DNA from: SAR116 cluster alpha proteobacterium HIMB100
GTDB taxonomy: Bacteria > Pseudomonadota > Alphaproteobacteria > Puniceispirillales > Puniceispirillaceae
Direction: 5' to 3'
Length of the DNA: 64,000 nucleotides
Assembly: GCA_000238815.2 (NCBI GenBank)
Contig: AFXB01000009.1
Coordinates: forward strand, 32,422-96,421
Shown here one piece after another: positions 10,644-20,368 of this stretch. Under the pieces are notes generated by a model. That model did no database searches, was not told the origin of the DNA, and was given only the letters and a program-made list of their open reading frames with translations. The translations under genes were made by a program, and so were the position numbers. Numbering within the stretch: the stretch's first letter is position 1; every line of letters starts with the position of its first letter.

Positions 10644-13538
10644 ATGTCAGCAGAACCCTTACCCTCAGCCTTCAGCACGCCGCAATTATCCAGCCTATTA
10701 ACACCGGCACAAAAAGCAGGCTGGCAGGACGATGCGGTCAGATTAGCCGGAGACAATCTGACTGAACAGCAGCGTGAGCAGCTTGCCGCGATCATTGCCG
10801 CCAGCCCGCACCTTAACCGTGCTGCTGTTCAATTCGCAGCAGATTTGCCCGGGCTGATACAAGGTGACTGGGAACAGATACTGGCGCAGGCTGAACAGGA
10901 CTGGCAGACAAGCTGGCCAGCCACATCGTCAGATGCACTCTTGATGAAGGCTGTCCGGCGTTACCGCAACCGGTCACATCTTGCCATCGCATTTGCTGAG
11001 CTTCTTGGTCAGACCAGCATTGGAACCTCCTGGGGGGTGCTGACAAGCGTTGCTGAGAGCGGCGTGCGCGGGGTTGTTGGTTATCTGCTGAAGGACCAGC
11101 CAGCAGAAGGTTCGGGCTGGGTCATTTTAGGGCTGGGAAAGTTGGGCGCGGCCGAGTTGAATTACTCGTCAGACATTGACCTGATCGCCTTACAGGACAG
11201 CCAGGCTGAAGACGTTGCCGCAGTAAAGACACCAGACCAGAAAGGCAAATATTTCAGCACATTGACCCGCCGCCTCAGCCAGCTGCTCAGCCAACAGACA
11301 GAGGATGGTTTTGGCTGGCGGGTTGATTTCCGGCTGCGTCCTGATCCTGCTGTCACCCCATTATGCCTGTCAACAGACGCAGCACTCACCTATTATGAAT
11401 CCATCGCCCGCAGCTGGGAGCGGGCAGCTTTTATCCGGGCCCGCCCGATCGCAGGTGATATTCGGGTTGGTGCGCAATTTTTAGCGCATCTCAGTTCTTT
11501 TATCTGGCGCCGCAGTCTGGATTATACGGTGCTTGATGATCTGCAGATTTGGCTGCGCCATCTGCCCACGCCCGACGGATATCGGGGATTTGATGTCAAG
11601 TTGGGCGCATTCGGGATCAGACATTTAGAATTGCTTGTCCATGTGCTGCAGCTGTTAGGAGGTGGACGACATGAGGTATTGCGCCAGTTCAACACATTTG
11701 CCGCACTGGATGCGCTGGCCAGTGAGGGCTGGCTGGAGGCTGATCAAATCCAGCAGATGAAACAGTGCTACAGCCTGTGGCGGCAGACAGAACATCGCCT
11801 TCAATATCTGCGCGACACACAAACACACAGCCTGCCGCGGAATGACCAGGAAATGGCAGAATTTGCAGCCTTTGCCGGACTGGCAGATGCGGCCGAATTT
11901 CGCCAGACGCTAGAACATCTGCAGCAGCAAACAAAGATGGCCTGCAGCCATCCGCTGATGGACAGGCTGCTGGCTGCACATAAAACAGGTGCTGATGAGA
12001 CTGACCGCATTCTGGCCAGTTCAGCAGACCGAACAGTCAACAGCCGCTGGCTGGCCGAAATTGGCTTCAGCCGACCTGATGATATGATGGATATCATAGA
12101 TGGCTGGATGTCAGGCCGGATACCCGCAACCCGAAGTGAACGGGCGCGCGGTTACCTGGGCCGGTTTCTGCCGCCGTTTCTGGACAGTCTGGGCAAGGCA
12201 AGCGACCCGGACAGTGCATTTGCCTGTTTCACTGAACTGATCCGCAATTTGCCTGCAGGAGCGCAGATATTTGCCTTATTTGTGCATTACCCGCAAATCG
12301 CTGATCTGGTCGGCAATCTGTTGGTAAAAGCCCCTGCGCTGACGCGCCAGCTCAGCCGCAAACCAGCTTTGTTTGACCGGCTTCTGGACACTGAATTTTT
12401 CACCCCCCTGAGCGCAGCACAGATGAACTGGCCGCCTGAACTTCTGCAGATCGCGCAGACTGAGGGGGCTGAACAAGCTCTTGACCAGCTTTGCCTCTGG
12501 GCCAGTGAGATACGGTTCAGGGTCAATGTCCATTTTTTGCAGGGCCTGTGCAGCTGTGAAGACGCAAGCCGCCAGTTATCCGCCCTTGCTGATTTGTGTA
12601 TCGATGCGGTTGTCCGGCTGGCACGGCTGGATATGGAGCGGCGTTATGGCCAGTTGTCCGATAACCGGTTTGCCGTCTTAGGGCTGGGCCGCCTGGGGAG
12701 CAGCCAATTGACCAGCGCGTCTGATCTGGATCTGATTTTCCTTTATCAAAGCACAGCAGACAGCACATCAAATGGTCGCCAATCCTTAAGCGCCGGCCAC
12801 TATTATAACCGGCTGGCCCAACTGATTGTTAGCTGGCTGTCCGTACAGACCGCACAAGGAAAGTTATTTGATATTGACACCCGTTTGCGCCCTGACGGCC
12901 ATTCAGGGCCCTTGGCCACCCGGCTGGAACGGCTGGATAGCTATTATCAAACAGACGCCTGGCCATGGGAATATTGTGCGTTTCTGAAAGCACGTATCCT
13001 ATCGGCTGATCCAGATATCAAAAAGGCCACAAAGCAACATGTTCAGAAAATAAAAACCACCCCGCCCGCTTTGTCCGCGCTGGCAGATGATATGCTTTTA
13101 ATGCGCGAACGCTTCGCGGCTGATCCTGAATCAGCACAATCATTAAAAAAACGTGCAGGCGGCTTCATGGATGCTGAATTTCTGGCGATCCTACTGACAG
13201 TGCGCAAAAAAAATTATGACCTGATCACGATGCCTCAAGGCAGCCCGTCACAGTGGCTGCGGCAGCTTTCACAAGAAGCAGAAGACACAAGCGAGCTGGA
13301 CGCGGTTTGCGCCGGACTGGATGAATTGGAGCTGATTACGCAATTTACCAGCCTGTGTCTGGGGAAGGCAGCAAGCCTTATTTCTCAGTCTGACAGTCAG
13401 CAAAGCTGGCGTGCGCTAGCTGACCAGCTGGGTCTGGCTTCAGTTGAAGACATCGAGACAAAAATAAATGAAAACTGCCAGCAGATTGCTTCAGTTTTAG
13501 AAAAAAATATCAAAAAAAACAGTAACAAACAGAGCTGA
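10644..13538 (+). CDS. glnE: Bifunctional glutamine synthetase adenylyltransferase/adenylyl-removing enzyme
   Basis: GlnE adjusts glutamine synthetase activity by adding or removing AMP on a tyrosine, under control of PII protein. At 964 residues it is full length and has two nucleotidyltransferase domains: the N-terminal removase with GLGKLGAAELNYSSDIDLI (about 164-182) and the C-terminal transferase with GLGRLGSSQL...SASDLDLIFLY (about 678-700). Both Asp-x-Asp metal sites are intact. The start ATG follows the MATE stop by four bases. The PII gene glnK in this window (20369-20707) encodes the likely partner, although the two loci are not adjacent. Confidence 0.97.
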   Translation: MSAEPLPSAFSTPQLSSLLTPAQKAGWQDDAVRLAGDNLTEQQREQLAAIIAASPHLNRAAVQFAADLPGLIQGDWEQILAQAEQDWQTSWPATSSDALLMKAVRRYRNRSHLAIAFAELLGQTSIGTSWGVLTSVAESGVRGVVGYLLKDQPAEGSGWVILGLGKLGAAELNYSSDIDLIALQDSQAEDVAAVKTPDQKGKYFSTLTRRLSQLLSQQTEDGFGWRVDFRLRPDPAVTPLCLSTDAALTYYESIARSWERAAFIRARPIAGDIRVGAQFLAHLSSFIWRRSLDYTVLDDLQIWLRHLPTPDGYRGFDVKLGAFGIRHLELLVHVLQLLGGGRHEVLRQFNTFAALDALASEGWLEADQIQQMKQCYSLWRQTEHRLQYLRDTQTHSLPRNDQEMAEFAAFAGLADAAEFRQTLEHLQQQTKMACSHPLMDRLLAAHKTGADETDRILASSADRTVNSRWLAEIGFSRPDDMMDIIDGWMSGRIPATRSERARGYLGRFLPPFLDSLGKASDPDSAFACFTELIRNLPAGAQIFALFVHYPQIADLVGNLLVKAPALTRQLSRKPALFDRLLDTEFFTPLSAAQMNWPPELLQIAQTEGAEQALDQLCLWASEIRFRVNVHFLQGLCSCEDASRQLSALADLCIDAVVRLARLDMERRYGQLSDNRFAVLGLGRLGSSQLTSASDLDLIFLYQSTADSTSNGRQSLSAGHYYNRLAQLIVSWLSVQTAQGKLFDIDTRLRPDGHSGPLATRLERLDSYYQTDAWPWEYCAFLKARILSADPDIKKATKQHVQKIKTTPPALSALADDMLLMRERFAADPESAQSLKKRAGGFMDAEFLAILLTVRKKNYDLITMPQGSPSQWLRQLSQEAEDTSELDAVCAGLDELELITQFTSLCLGKAASLISQSDSQQSWRALADQLGLASVEDIETKINENCQQIASVLEKNIKKNSNKQS

Positions 13539-13645
13539 AACAGATCGATTAATCTGAACACGACCACTTGAGGGCGCATTTGGATTAGCAATGGCTGATA
13601 AGGTTTGATAGACGTTAAAAAAAAGAGAGATGAGGAAATTTAGGT

Positions 13646-13674
13646 GTCTTCAAAAAGCAACGCTTTTCGAAGAC
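13646..13674. repeat. Inverted repeat between glnE and the MFS gene
   Basis: GTCTTCAAAAAGC and GCTTTTCGAAGAC form a 13-base stem with one mismatch around a three-base loop. There is no T-run on the plus strand after it, so it is not a classic terminator for glnE. It lies about 35 bases before the MFS start codon and could be a regulator site or mRNA hairpin. Confidence 0.5.
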
Positions 13675-13708
13675 GGGTATCGTTACGGGATCCTGGAGAC
13701 CAGCTCTA

Positions 13709-15028
13709 ATGTTTCGCTCGTTGATGTCCTCCTGGCCATTATTTTTTGGCCTGCTTCTGATTATGATTGGCAACGGTCTTTTGGTCTTTTTGCTGGGGGT
13801 TCGGGCCTCTGCTGCGGGCTTCAGCACGACCATATCTGGACTGATGATGGGCGGCTATTTCATCGGCTTTTTTGGGGGATCGCGCTATGTGCCGCGGATC
13901 CTGCAGGATGTCGGCCATATCCGTACCTTTGGCGCGTTATCCGCTATCGCCTCTGCAGCAGTTCTTGTGCATATCATCTCTGTTAATCCTGCATTATGGA
14001 CCGTTATGCGGCTGTTTACAGGCTTTGCCTATGCGGGCATGTATATTGTGGTGGAAAGCTGGCTGAATGATAAATCCACTAATGAGACAAGAGGCCAGAT
14101 GCTGGCAATTTACATGATCATCACGATGGCCGGGCTCAGCGCGGGTCAATTGCTGGGCGGGCTTGATGACGGTATCACCAACTTATTGTTTCTGACCGCT
14201 TCAATTCTGGTATCTGTTGCGGTTGTGCCGATTTTGATTACGGCCTCGCAAGCGCCTGAATTTTCGGAGCCAGAAAGCGTGTCTTTGCGCCGCCTATTTC
14301 AGATTTCGCCTCTGGCATTGGTCGGCATGGGGCTGCAGGGCTTCACCGCCTCGATGATTTTTGGCATGGGCGCGATTTACGCAGCCTCAATCGGGATGAC
14401 CAACCAGCAAGGGTCTGTGTTTCTGGCCTCTGTGACCATCGCCAATGTAATCATGCAATATCCGGTTGGCCGCCTGTCCGATCGGTTTGACCGCCGTCTG
14501 GTCATTCTGATTGTGGCCAGCATTTCTGCGGTTGCGGCAGCATGTGCTTCTATTGTTGGCATCTCCAGCTATTGGGTGCTGGTTTTATTGACAGCCCTTT
14601 ATGGCGGCTTTTCCATGACGATATATTCATTATGCATTGCCCACGCCAATGACTATCTGAGCCCCAGCCAGATGATCGGGACAGCTTCTGCACTGATTAC
14701 AGTAAATGGAATTGGGGCCATATTTGGCCCGCCCATAATTGCTGCGCTGATGGATTTATTTGGCAGTTTTATCTATTTCGCAGTAATGTCAGGGGTACAT
14801 ATCGGCCTGGGTGTTTTTGTCCTCGCCCGCATGTCTATTCGGTCTGCAGTTCCTGCTGAGGCCCAGGGACCCTTCATTGCTGTGCCTGAACAAGGGACCG
14901 CCGTTGCGGTCAGCTTGAACCCAGAAACAGCCTGGAGTGAACCTGATCCGGACACATCGTTAACAGATGATCCGCTGGCAGATAATCCTTATCTTGACAT
15001 CACCGTGCCTGCCAAACCCTCATCCTGA
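13709..15028 (+). CDS. MFS transporter (DHA1/YcaD-like)
   Basis: A 439-residue major facilitator with twelve hydrophobic segments. The first half carries SWLNDKSTNETRGQMLAIY, the conserved loop region I know from YcaD-like MFS proteins, and the second half contains YPVGRLSDRFDRR, the family's loop 8-9 motif. The chain ends in an acidic tail of about 50 residues rich in Asp and Pro that is not membrane-embedded. The start is the ATG at 13709, inside a hairpin-containing leader. No neighbour indicates a substrate. Confidence 0.88.
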   Translation: MFRSLMSSWPLFFGLLLIMIGNGLLVFLLGVRASAAGFSTTISGLMMGGYFIGFFGGSRYVPRILQDVGHIRTFGALSAIASAAVLVHIISVNPALWTVMRLFTGFAYAGMYIVVESWLNDKSTNETRGQMLAIYMIITMAGLSAGQLLGGLDDGITNLLFLTASILVSVAVVPILITASQAPEFSEPESVSLRRLFQISPLALVGMGLQGFTASMIFGMGAIYAASIGMTNQQGSVFLASVTIANVIMQYPVGRLSDRFDRRLVILIVASISAVAAACASIVGISSYWVLVLLTALYGGFSMTIYSLCIAHANDYLSPSQMIGTASALITVNGIGAIFGPPIIAALMDLFGSFIYFAVMSGVHIGLGVFVLARMSIRSAVPAEAQGPFIAVPEQGTAVAVSLNPETAWSEPDPDTSLTDDPLADNPYLDITVPAKPSS

Positions 15029-15190
15029 CTGCGCACATCTTATACAGACCCTGTCCGAAAGGTCCTCCTGCTTCAGGATAACTGGTTTTCATGGCCCGTC
15101 ATCCGGTTGACTGAGCCATAGGTTCAGCTGCATATTCTTAAATTTAGAAAAAACTTAAATAACGCGCAGAGCCTCTGTAATATTGGGGAT

Positions 15191-15715
15191 ATGAGGATGC
15201 GTATTTTTGTGATGATCTGGCTGTTGGGTGTTGTGCTGGGGGTGGGTGTGAGCGCGTTATGGCCTGCTGCTGCTGAGCAGCACGCTCATCTTGAGGTCAG
15301 CATCAGTGCTGTCAGTGATGGCGATTCTTTGCGGGCAGGACAGCTGAGGTTACGTTTGCACGGAATTGATGCGCCTGAAAAAACGCAAGTCTGTTCAACA
15401 GCGTCCGGCCAGAGCTATGCTTGCGGACAAAAAGCCACCGCGTGGCTGAGATCACATATTCAGCCAGGACAAAGGCTGTCTTGCGTGCTGATCGATACAG
15501 ACCGGTATCGGCGCCTGATTGTGCAATGTTTCAAAAATGGTGAGGATATTAACAAGGCTTTGGTCCGAGCCGGATGGGCCGTTGCCTATACCCGCTATTC
15601 AGATGCTTATGTAACAGCTGAACAACAGGCAAAGGCGGACAGGATCGGGCTGTGGCAAGGGCCATTTCTGCGGCCTGAAGACTGGCGGCGCCAAAAAGGG
15701 GATCGCAAAAAATAA
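15191..15715 (+). CDS. Secreted thermonuclease-like (SNase) nuclease
   Basis: A Staphylococcal-nuclease-fold enzyme expected to cleave DNA or RNA outside the cytoplasm with Ca2+. The first ~30 residues form a signal or anchor helix (MIWLLGVVLGVGVSALWP). The nuclease core follows: VSDGDSL, LHGIDAPEKTQVC and DRYRRLIVQC, with the catalytic Arg/Glu residues in place (Arg before LHGIDAPE and its Glu, Arg in DRYRR). Two Cys pairs could form disulphides. The C-terminal segment GLWQGPFLRPEDWRR is usual for short alphaproteobacterial members. It converges with the DUF1489 gene, with five bases between stops. Confidence 0.9.
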   Translation: MRMRIFVMIWLLGVVLGVGVSALWPAAAEQHAHLEVSISAVSDGDSLRAGQLRLRLHGIDAPEKTQVCSTASGQSYACGQKATAWLRSHIQPGQRLSCVLIDTDRYRRLIVQCFKNGEDINKALVRAGWAVAYTRYSDAYVTAEQQAKADRIGLWQGPFLRPEDWRRQKGDRKK

Positions 15716-15721
15716 GCTGTC

Positions 15722-16138
15722 TTACAACAACCCGAGCTCACGTAACTCAGAAGCCAATTCAGCAGGCATCGGGGTTGCATCATCACTCTGCGGCATATCT
15801 TCAGGCGCGTCTGCCGGCTCAAGATAACGCCACCCCTGGAAGATCCGCACACGGCGCGGCCACACCGGGATCAGCTGTGGGGCAAGCACAATACCGCAAG
15901 CGGGCCGACCATCCTCACGCTTTACTTCGATCAGATCAGCAATAGGCTGCCGCACGCAAATCTGGCCTTTGATGATCCAAAACAGGCAGCCTCCATCCAG
16001 CAGCTCATCTGCACGTCGCGGCCAGTTTCGCGTCGGATGTATGATCGGCAACCCCTGGCGTGTGCGCCTGTTTTGCCAGCTTTTCAGTGAGTCAATGGAC
16101 ACTGAGCCAACAGAGAGTTTCTTTAAATGAACAGTCAT
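15722..16138 (-). CDS. DUF1489 family protein
   Basis: A 138-residue protein with the signature DUF1489 regions LKKLSVGSVSIDSLKSWQ, PRRADELLDGGCLFWIIKG and ICVRQPIADL. The family is largely restricted to Alphaproteobacteria and has no established function. No signal peptide or membrane helix is visible, so it should be cytosolic. The start ATG at 16138 opens the conserved N-terminus. It is downstream of mgtE on the same strand? No: mgtE also reads on the minus strand and lies upstream by transcription, with a 66-base gap, so co-transcription is possible. Confidence 0.88.
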   Translation of the reverse strand: MTVHLKKLSVGSVSIDSLKSWQNRRTRQGLPIIHPTRNWPRRADELLDGGCLFWIIKGQICVRQPIADLIEVKREDGRPACGIVLAPQLIPVWPRRVRIFQGWRYLEPADAPEDMPQSDDATPMPAELASELRELGLL

Positions 16139-16204
16139 GGCTTCAATTTAAATAGCTGCTGCGGGACCGACAAGGGCTGAGTGAAAAAAACACACACACC
16201 TTGT

Positions 16205-17617
16205 TTACAACAGATACAATGCTGCAAGTCCTAAAAACACAAGGAAGCCGATCACATCTGTGATTGTGGTGATAAAAACAGAAGAAGCAACCGCCGGATC
16301 AACCCCGGTTTTGACCAGGGCCAGCGGAATTAATGTGCCGGAAATCGCCGCTACGACCATATTCACCAGCATGGCAAAACCCAGCACAAGCGCAATTTGT
16401 GCATCGCCAAACCAGACATAAGACAGGCCCGCTGTCACCACTGCAAACACCACACCATTGGCGATGCCGACATAGAGCTCTCGTAAACCAAAAGCCACAG
16501 CGACTTTCGGGCTGAATTCGCGCATTGCGATTGCCCGCACAGCCACTGTGACTGTCTGAGTCCCTGCATTTCCCCCCATTGAGGCGACAATTGGCATCAG
16601 CACGGCAAGCGCGACAATCTTTTCGATCGTACTTTCAAAAAAACCAATCACTACAGAAGCGATCACAGCTGTAATCAGATTGACAAACAACCACGGCGCG
16701 CGGCCCTGAAGCGTCTCCAGAACAGAGGTGCGGATAGAGGCATCGGACACACCAGCAAGCGCCATCAGATCTTCTTCTGCCTCTTCATCAATAACATCAA
16801 TAATGTCATCAAGCGTGATGATGCCGACCAGGCGCCCTTCTGCGTCAATCACCCCTGTGGTCACCATACCATAACGGCGGAACAGCAACGCCACTTCTTC
16901 TTGGTCCATAGTCACCGGGATTGACCTCAATTCGGTTTCCATAATTTCAGAAATCCGTCGTGGCCGTTGCGTACAGAGCAATTTGTTCAGCCGCACCTCT
17001 CCTACCGGATGGCCGCTGACATCTGTTACCATAATCAGATAAAATTCTTCCCTGTCCAGATCAGACGAACGCAGAAAATCTATTGTCTGTCCGACGGTCC
17101 AGAATGGCGGCACAACCACCATTTCACGTTGCATCATCCGGCCAGCAGAATCCTCAGGATAGGCAAGGCTCTGTTCAACCAGAACCCGTTCCTGATCCGG
17201 CAGGGCTGATAAAACCTCATCCAGCTGCTCAGGTTCCAGTTCCTCAGCAATCGTTACCACATCATCTGAATCCAGTTCCGGCAGAGAGGCCGCAAACACA
17301 CCAGGATCAAGTAAGTCTCGCACATCCTCACGCACTTCTTCATGCAGATAAGGCAGGATTTCAGCATCAAAATCAGAGCCCAGCTGGGTGACCAGAACCC
17401 GCAGATCCTCAGCCGAAATCCGCTCTAAAAAATCAGCTTTATCAGCCGGATGCAATGGGTCCATCAGCATCCGCAAACGCTGCCATTGTTCTAAATTGAT
17501 CGCTTCATGAAGAGCCGCTTCGACTTTTGGCGTCAGCCCATACATGGATGCGACCTGATGTGCGCGGCTGTCCGTATTTTCTTCATGAGGCTGTGATGAA
17601 TCGGCTGTTTTCACCAT
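16205..17617 (-). CDS. mgtE: Magnesium transporter MgtE
   Basis: MgtE is a Mg2+-gated channel of the inner membrane. The 470-residue chain has the standard order: a helical N domain (MEAALHEAINLEQW-like superhelix, about 30-150), two CBS domains (about 155-275, including GIITLDDIIDVIDEEAEED) and five transmembrane helices from about residue 310. The pore signature SMGGNAGTQTVTVAVRAIA is present. The acidic linker after the CBS pair matches the Mg2+-sensing interface of the family. Translation starts at MVKTADSS. Confidence 0.95.
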   Translation of the reverse strand: MVKTADSSQPHEENTDSRAHQVASMYGLTPKVEAALHEAINLEQWQRLRMLMDPLHPADKADFLERISAEDLRVLVTQLGSDFDAEILPYLHEEVREDVRDLLDPGVFAASLPELDSDDVVTIAEELEPEQLDEVLSALPDQERVLVEQSLAYPEDSAGRMMQREMVVVPPFWTVGQTIDFLRSSDLDREEFYLIMVTDVSGHPVGEVRLNKLLCTQRPRRISEIMETELRSIPVTMDQEEVALLFRRYGMVTTGVIDAEGRLVGIITLDDIIDVIDEEAEEDLMALAGVSDASIRTSVLETLQGRAPWLFVNLITAVIASVVIGFFESTIEKIVALAVLMPIVASMGGNAGTQTVTVAVRAIAMREFSPKVAVAFGLRELYVGIANGVVFAVVTAGLSYVWFGDAQIALVLGFAMLVNMVVAAISGTLIPLALVKTGVDPAVASSVFITTITDVIGFLVFLGLAALYLL

Positions 17618-17730
17618 ATCACGGCCTCCATATCCAAAAAATCAGACGAACAGGCCAGTTTAACGGCCTATCTCAGGGTAACATACCCCCAGGGTAAAAA
17701 CAAATAAGGCCAGCGCAGGAAGACGTGATC

Positions 17731-17763
17731 ATTTTCTTTCAAATTTCAAAATTGAAAGAAAAT
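17731..17763 (-). terminator. AT-rich hairpin after the threonine aldolase gene
   Basis: ATTTTCTTTCAA and TTGAAAGAAAAT form a perfect 12-base stem around a nine-base loop, one base beyond the ltaE stop. The position suggests transcript 3'-end formation or stabilisation. It has no long T-run, so a standard intrinsic terminator is not certain. Confidence 0.55.
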
Positions 17764-17764
17764 T

Positions 17765-18796
17765 TCAAGCTGTTTTCAGATAGCTGTCCACAGCGTCTGC
17801 GAACTGGTCTGTTGCCTGATCAGAAATATCTTTGTGCAGCACAAGACGGAACGCCTGTTTAGCCGGGCTAATGATGATCCCCTTCGTTTCGAGATAGGGT
17901 TTCAGCCCATCGCGTTTATGTTCAGGCAATTGCATATAGACCATATTTGTGTCCACCGCGTCTTTATCAACAGATACCCCGTCTATGGCCGCCAGCGCAT
18001 CAGCCAGTTTCCGCGCCCGTGCATGATCATCTGCAAGACGGTCAATATTATGATCAAGGGCATAATGTCCGGCCGCAGCCAGTATGCCTACCTGGCGCAT
18101 GCCGCCGCCCAGCATTTTACGCAGCCGCCTGGCCTTCGAAATGAAGGCTGCATCCCCCACCAGAACAGAGCCAACTGGCGTGCCCAGCCCCTTTGACAGA
18201 CATAAAGAAATGCTGTCAAAAGCTGAGGTGAAGCTGGGCAGTGGCGTATTTGACGCAACCACCGCATTCATCAGACGCGCACCATCCAAATGGCAGCGCA
18301 AATGATGCCGACGTGCAACCGCGCATAAATCAGCCAAATGCGCGGCAGCCTGTACCCGCCCATTCACAGTATTTTCAAGACACAGCAGACGGGTCACCGG
18401 AAAATGGGCGTCATCAGGCTTAACCGCCTGTTCAATATCACCAGCGCTGAGGCGTCCGGCGCTATCAACCGGCAACGGACATGGGACCACCCCACCCAAA
18501 ACCGCAGCTCCACCTGCTTCATAAAAAATCGAATGATAGGTCCGGCCAGACAAAAATTCTTCACCACGCGCAGCATGACACAAAATTGCAAGCAGATTGG
18601 ATTGCGTTCCTGAGGATACAAACAGGCCGGCCTGCTTGCCCAGCATCTCTGCAACGCGCTCTTCAAGACTGGATGTGGTTTCATCATCTCCATACACATC
18701 ATCGCCGACAACTGCTGTTGCCATCACCGCGCGCATCGCCTCGTCAGGCTGGGTGACTGTATCACTGCGGAAATCAAACTGGTTATGAGCAGACAT
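17765..18796 (-). CDS. ltaE: Low-specificity L-threonine aldolase
   Basis: A PLP enzyme that splits L-threonine or allo-threonine into glycine and acetaldehyde. The 343-residue chain is of normal length. It starts with FDFRSDTVTQPDEAM, the conserved family N-terminus, has SGTQSNLLA for cofactor phosphate contacts, the DGARLMNA segment with the PLP-binding Asp, and the Schiff-base lysine in LCLSKGLGTPVGS. The start is the ATG at 18796. It is a stand-alone unit between mgtE and amtB. Confidence 0.95.
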   Translation of the reverse strand: MSAHNQFDFRSDTVTQPDEAMRAVMATAVVGDDVYGDDETTSSLEERVAEMLGKQAGLFVSSGTQSNLLAILCHAARGEEFLSGRTYHSIFYEAGGAAVLGGVVPCPLPVDSAGRLSAGDIEQAVKPDDAHFPVTRLLCLENTVNGRVQAAAHLADLCAVARRHHLRCHLDGARLMNAVVASNTPLPSFTSAFDSISLCLSKGLGTPVGSVLVGDAAFISKARRLRKMLGGGMRQVGILAAAGHYALDHNIDRLADDHARARKLADALAAIDGVSVDKDAVDTNMVYMQLPEHKRDGLKPYLETKGIIISPAKQAFRLVLHKDISDQATDQFADAVDSYLKTA

Positions 18797-18955
18797 AAGA
18801 CATCCTGTTATTTTGTTTCTAGCGGGGCCCGTTTTCTGACTTCAGCCGCTGAACGGCGAATGGCTCACAGCTTATCGCAGTTAACCGCGGAAACACAACT
18901 GACAGTATGATCAAAAACAAAGACCTGCCCCTGACAACCAGAGGCAGGCCGCTTG

Positions 18956-18994
18956 AAAAAGCCGGAGGGGGTGTTTAGGGGGGACAACCCTCCG
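18956..18994 (-). terminator. Intrinsic terminator of the glnK-amtB operon
   Basis: On the minus strand CGGAGGG pairs with CCCTCCG across an 18-base loop and is followed after two bases by TTTTT. It begins 22 bases past the amtB stop codon. Confidence 0.65.
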
Positions 18995-19015
18995 ACCTTT
19001 TTTCAAGAGCTGATT

Positions 19016-20335
19016 TTAGCGGGAGAATTCAGGATAGGATTCCATACCCAGTTCTGAATTATCCAGGCCGGCCATCTCTGCTTCTTCTGACACCCGGATA
19101 CCCATGGTCTTATCCAGAATAATCCAGACGATGAGAGACACGATGAAGGCGAACAATCCGACCACAACAATGCCTGTCAGCTGCGCAATCAAGCTGGCAT
19201 CAGGGTTTGTAATGACCACCGCCAGTGTGCCCCATATGCCGGCAATCAAATGCACCGGAATGGCGCCGACAACATCATCAATCTTCAGCTTGTCCAGAAG
19301 AGGAACAGTAAAGACCACAATCACACCACCCACGGCCCCAATCAGGGTTGCTGTTCCCAGCCCGGGGGTCAGCGGTTCTGCGGTGATCGACACCAGACCA
19401 GCCAGCGCGCCGTTTAAAACCATTGTCAGATCGACTTTTTTGTATACCAGCTGGGTCATAATCAGGGCCGCGATTGACCCGCCAGCAGCAGCAGCATTGG
19501 TGTTGGCAAAGATACGCGACACATCCGCGACATCACCGACTGTACCCATAGCCAGTTGCGAGCCACCATTGAACCCGAACCAGCCCAGCCACAAGATGAA
19601 TGTGCCTAAGGTCGCCAAAGGCAGATTTGCGCCAGGCATAGGGATCACACGGCCATTGGGGCCATATTTTCCGCGTCTGGCACCCAGGATTAACGCCCCG
19701 GCCAGAGCCGCCCAGCCACCAACAGAATGCACGACGGTTGAGCCTGCAAAATCGAGGAAACCAAGCGCATCAAGAAAGCCGCCACCCCATTTCCAGCTGG
19801 CCTGAGCCGGGTAAATCAGCGCGGTCAAAACAAAGCTGAAGATCAAAAACGGCCACAGCTTAATCCGTTCAGCCAGCGTACCAGAGACAATCGAAGCTGT
19901 GGCTGCACAAAACATCAGCTGGAAGAAATAATCTGAGGCGGTAGAAGCGTAAGCGATGTCATCTGCACCTTCAGCTGATACACCAACTGCTTCCATTACC
20001 GCGATGGCCGGAAATAAGTTTGACAGAACACCATCAATCGCCCAGTCCCCCAGCGGATACATCAAATTATACCCCACCAGGTAATAGCCAAGCGCCGCGA
20101 TAGAAAACAGCGCAATATTTTTGGTCAGTTGTGTTGTGGTGTTCTTGGCCCTGACCAGACCAGCTTCGAGCATACAAAAGCCGCAGGCCATGAACATGAC
20201 CAGAAACCCGCCAACCAAAAATAACAATGAATTCAGAATAAACACCCCATGTTCAGGCATGGTCTGGGCAAAGGCAGGTGTCGTGAACACAGACAGACCC
20301 GCCACCAGGGGTATGAGAGATTTACGTAAACGCAT
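19016..20335 (-). CDS. amtB: Ammonium transporter AmtB
   Basis: AmtB carries ammonium across the inner membrane as a trimer. The 439-residue chain starts with a cleavable signal peptide (MRLRKSLIPLVAGLSVFTTPAFA), as in E. coli AmtB, then has eleven transmembrane helices. The pore twin histidines lie in VVHSVGGWAALAGA and IPVHLIAGIWG. The conserved motifs CGFCMLEAGLVRAKNT and FGFNGGSQLA are present. It follows glnK by 33 bases; the two are the universally paired PII-AmtB unit in which GlnK blocks the pore when nitrogen is plentiful. Confidence 0.97.
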   Translation of the reverse strand: MRLRKSLIPLVAGLSVFTTPAFAQTMPEHGVFILNSLLFLVGGFLVMFMACGFCMLEAGLVRAKNTTTQLTKNIALFSIAALGYYLVGYNLMYPLGDWAIDGVLSNLFPAIAVMEAVGVSAEGADDIAYASTASDYFFQLMFCAATASIVSGTLAERIKLWPFLIFSFVLTALIYPAQASWKWGGGFLDALGFLDFAGSTVVHSVGGWAALAGALILGARRGKYGPNGRVIPMPGANLPLATLGTFILWLGWFGFNGGSQLAMGTVGDVADVSRIFANTNAAAAGGSIAALIMTQLVYKKVDLTMVLNGALAGLVSITAEPLTPGLGTATLIGAVGGVIVVFTVPLLDKLKIDDVVGAIPVHLIAGIWGTLAVVITNPDASLIAQLTGIVVVGLFAFIVSLIVWIILDKTMGIRVSEEAEMAGLDNSELGMESYPEFSR

Positions 20336-20368
20336 AATAACGCTCCTTTTGCATATATTTGAGACTGA

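Noticed and set aside
19104..19805. Long open frame antisense to amtB
   Set aside because: Fully covered by amtB, with a Thr/Pro/Ala-rich composition typical of a mirror frame.
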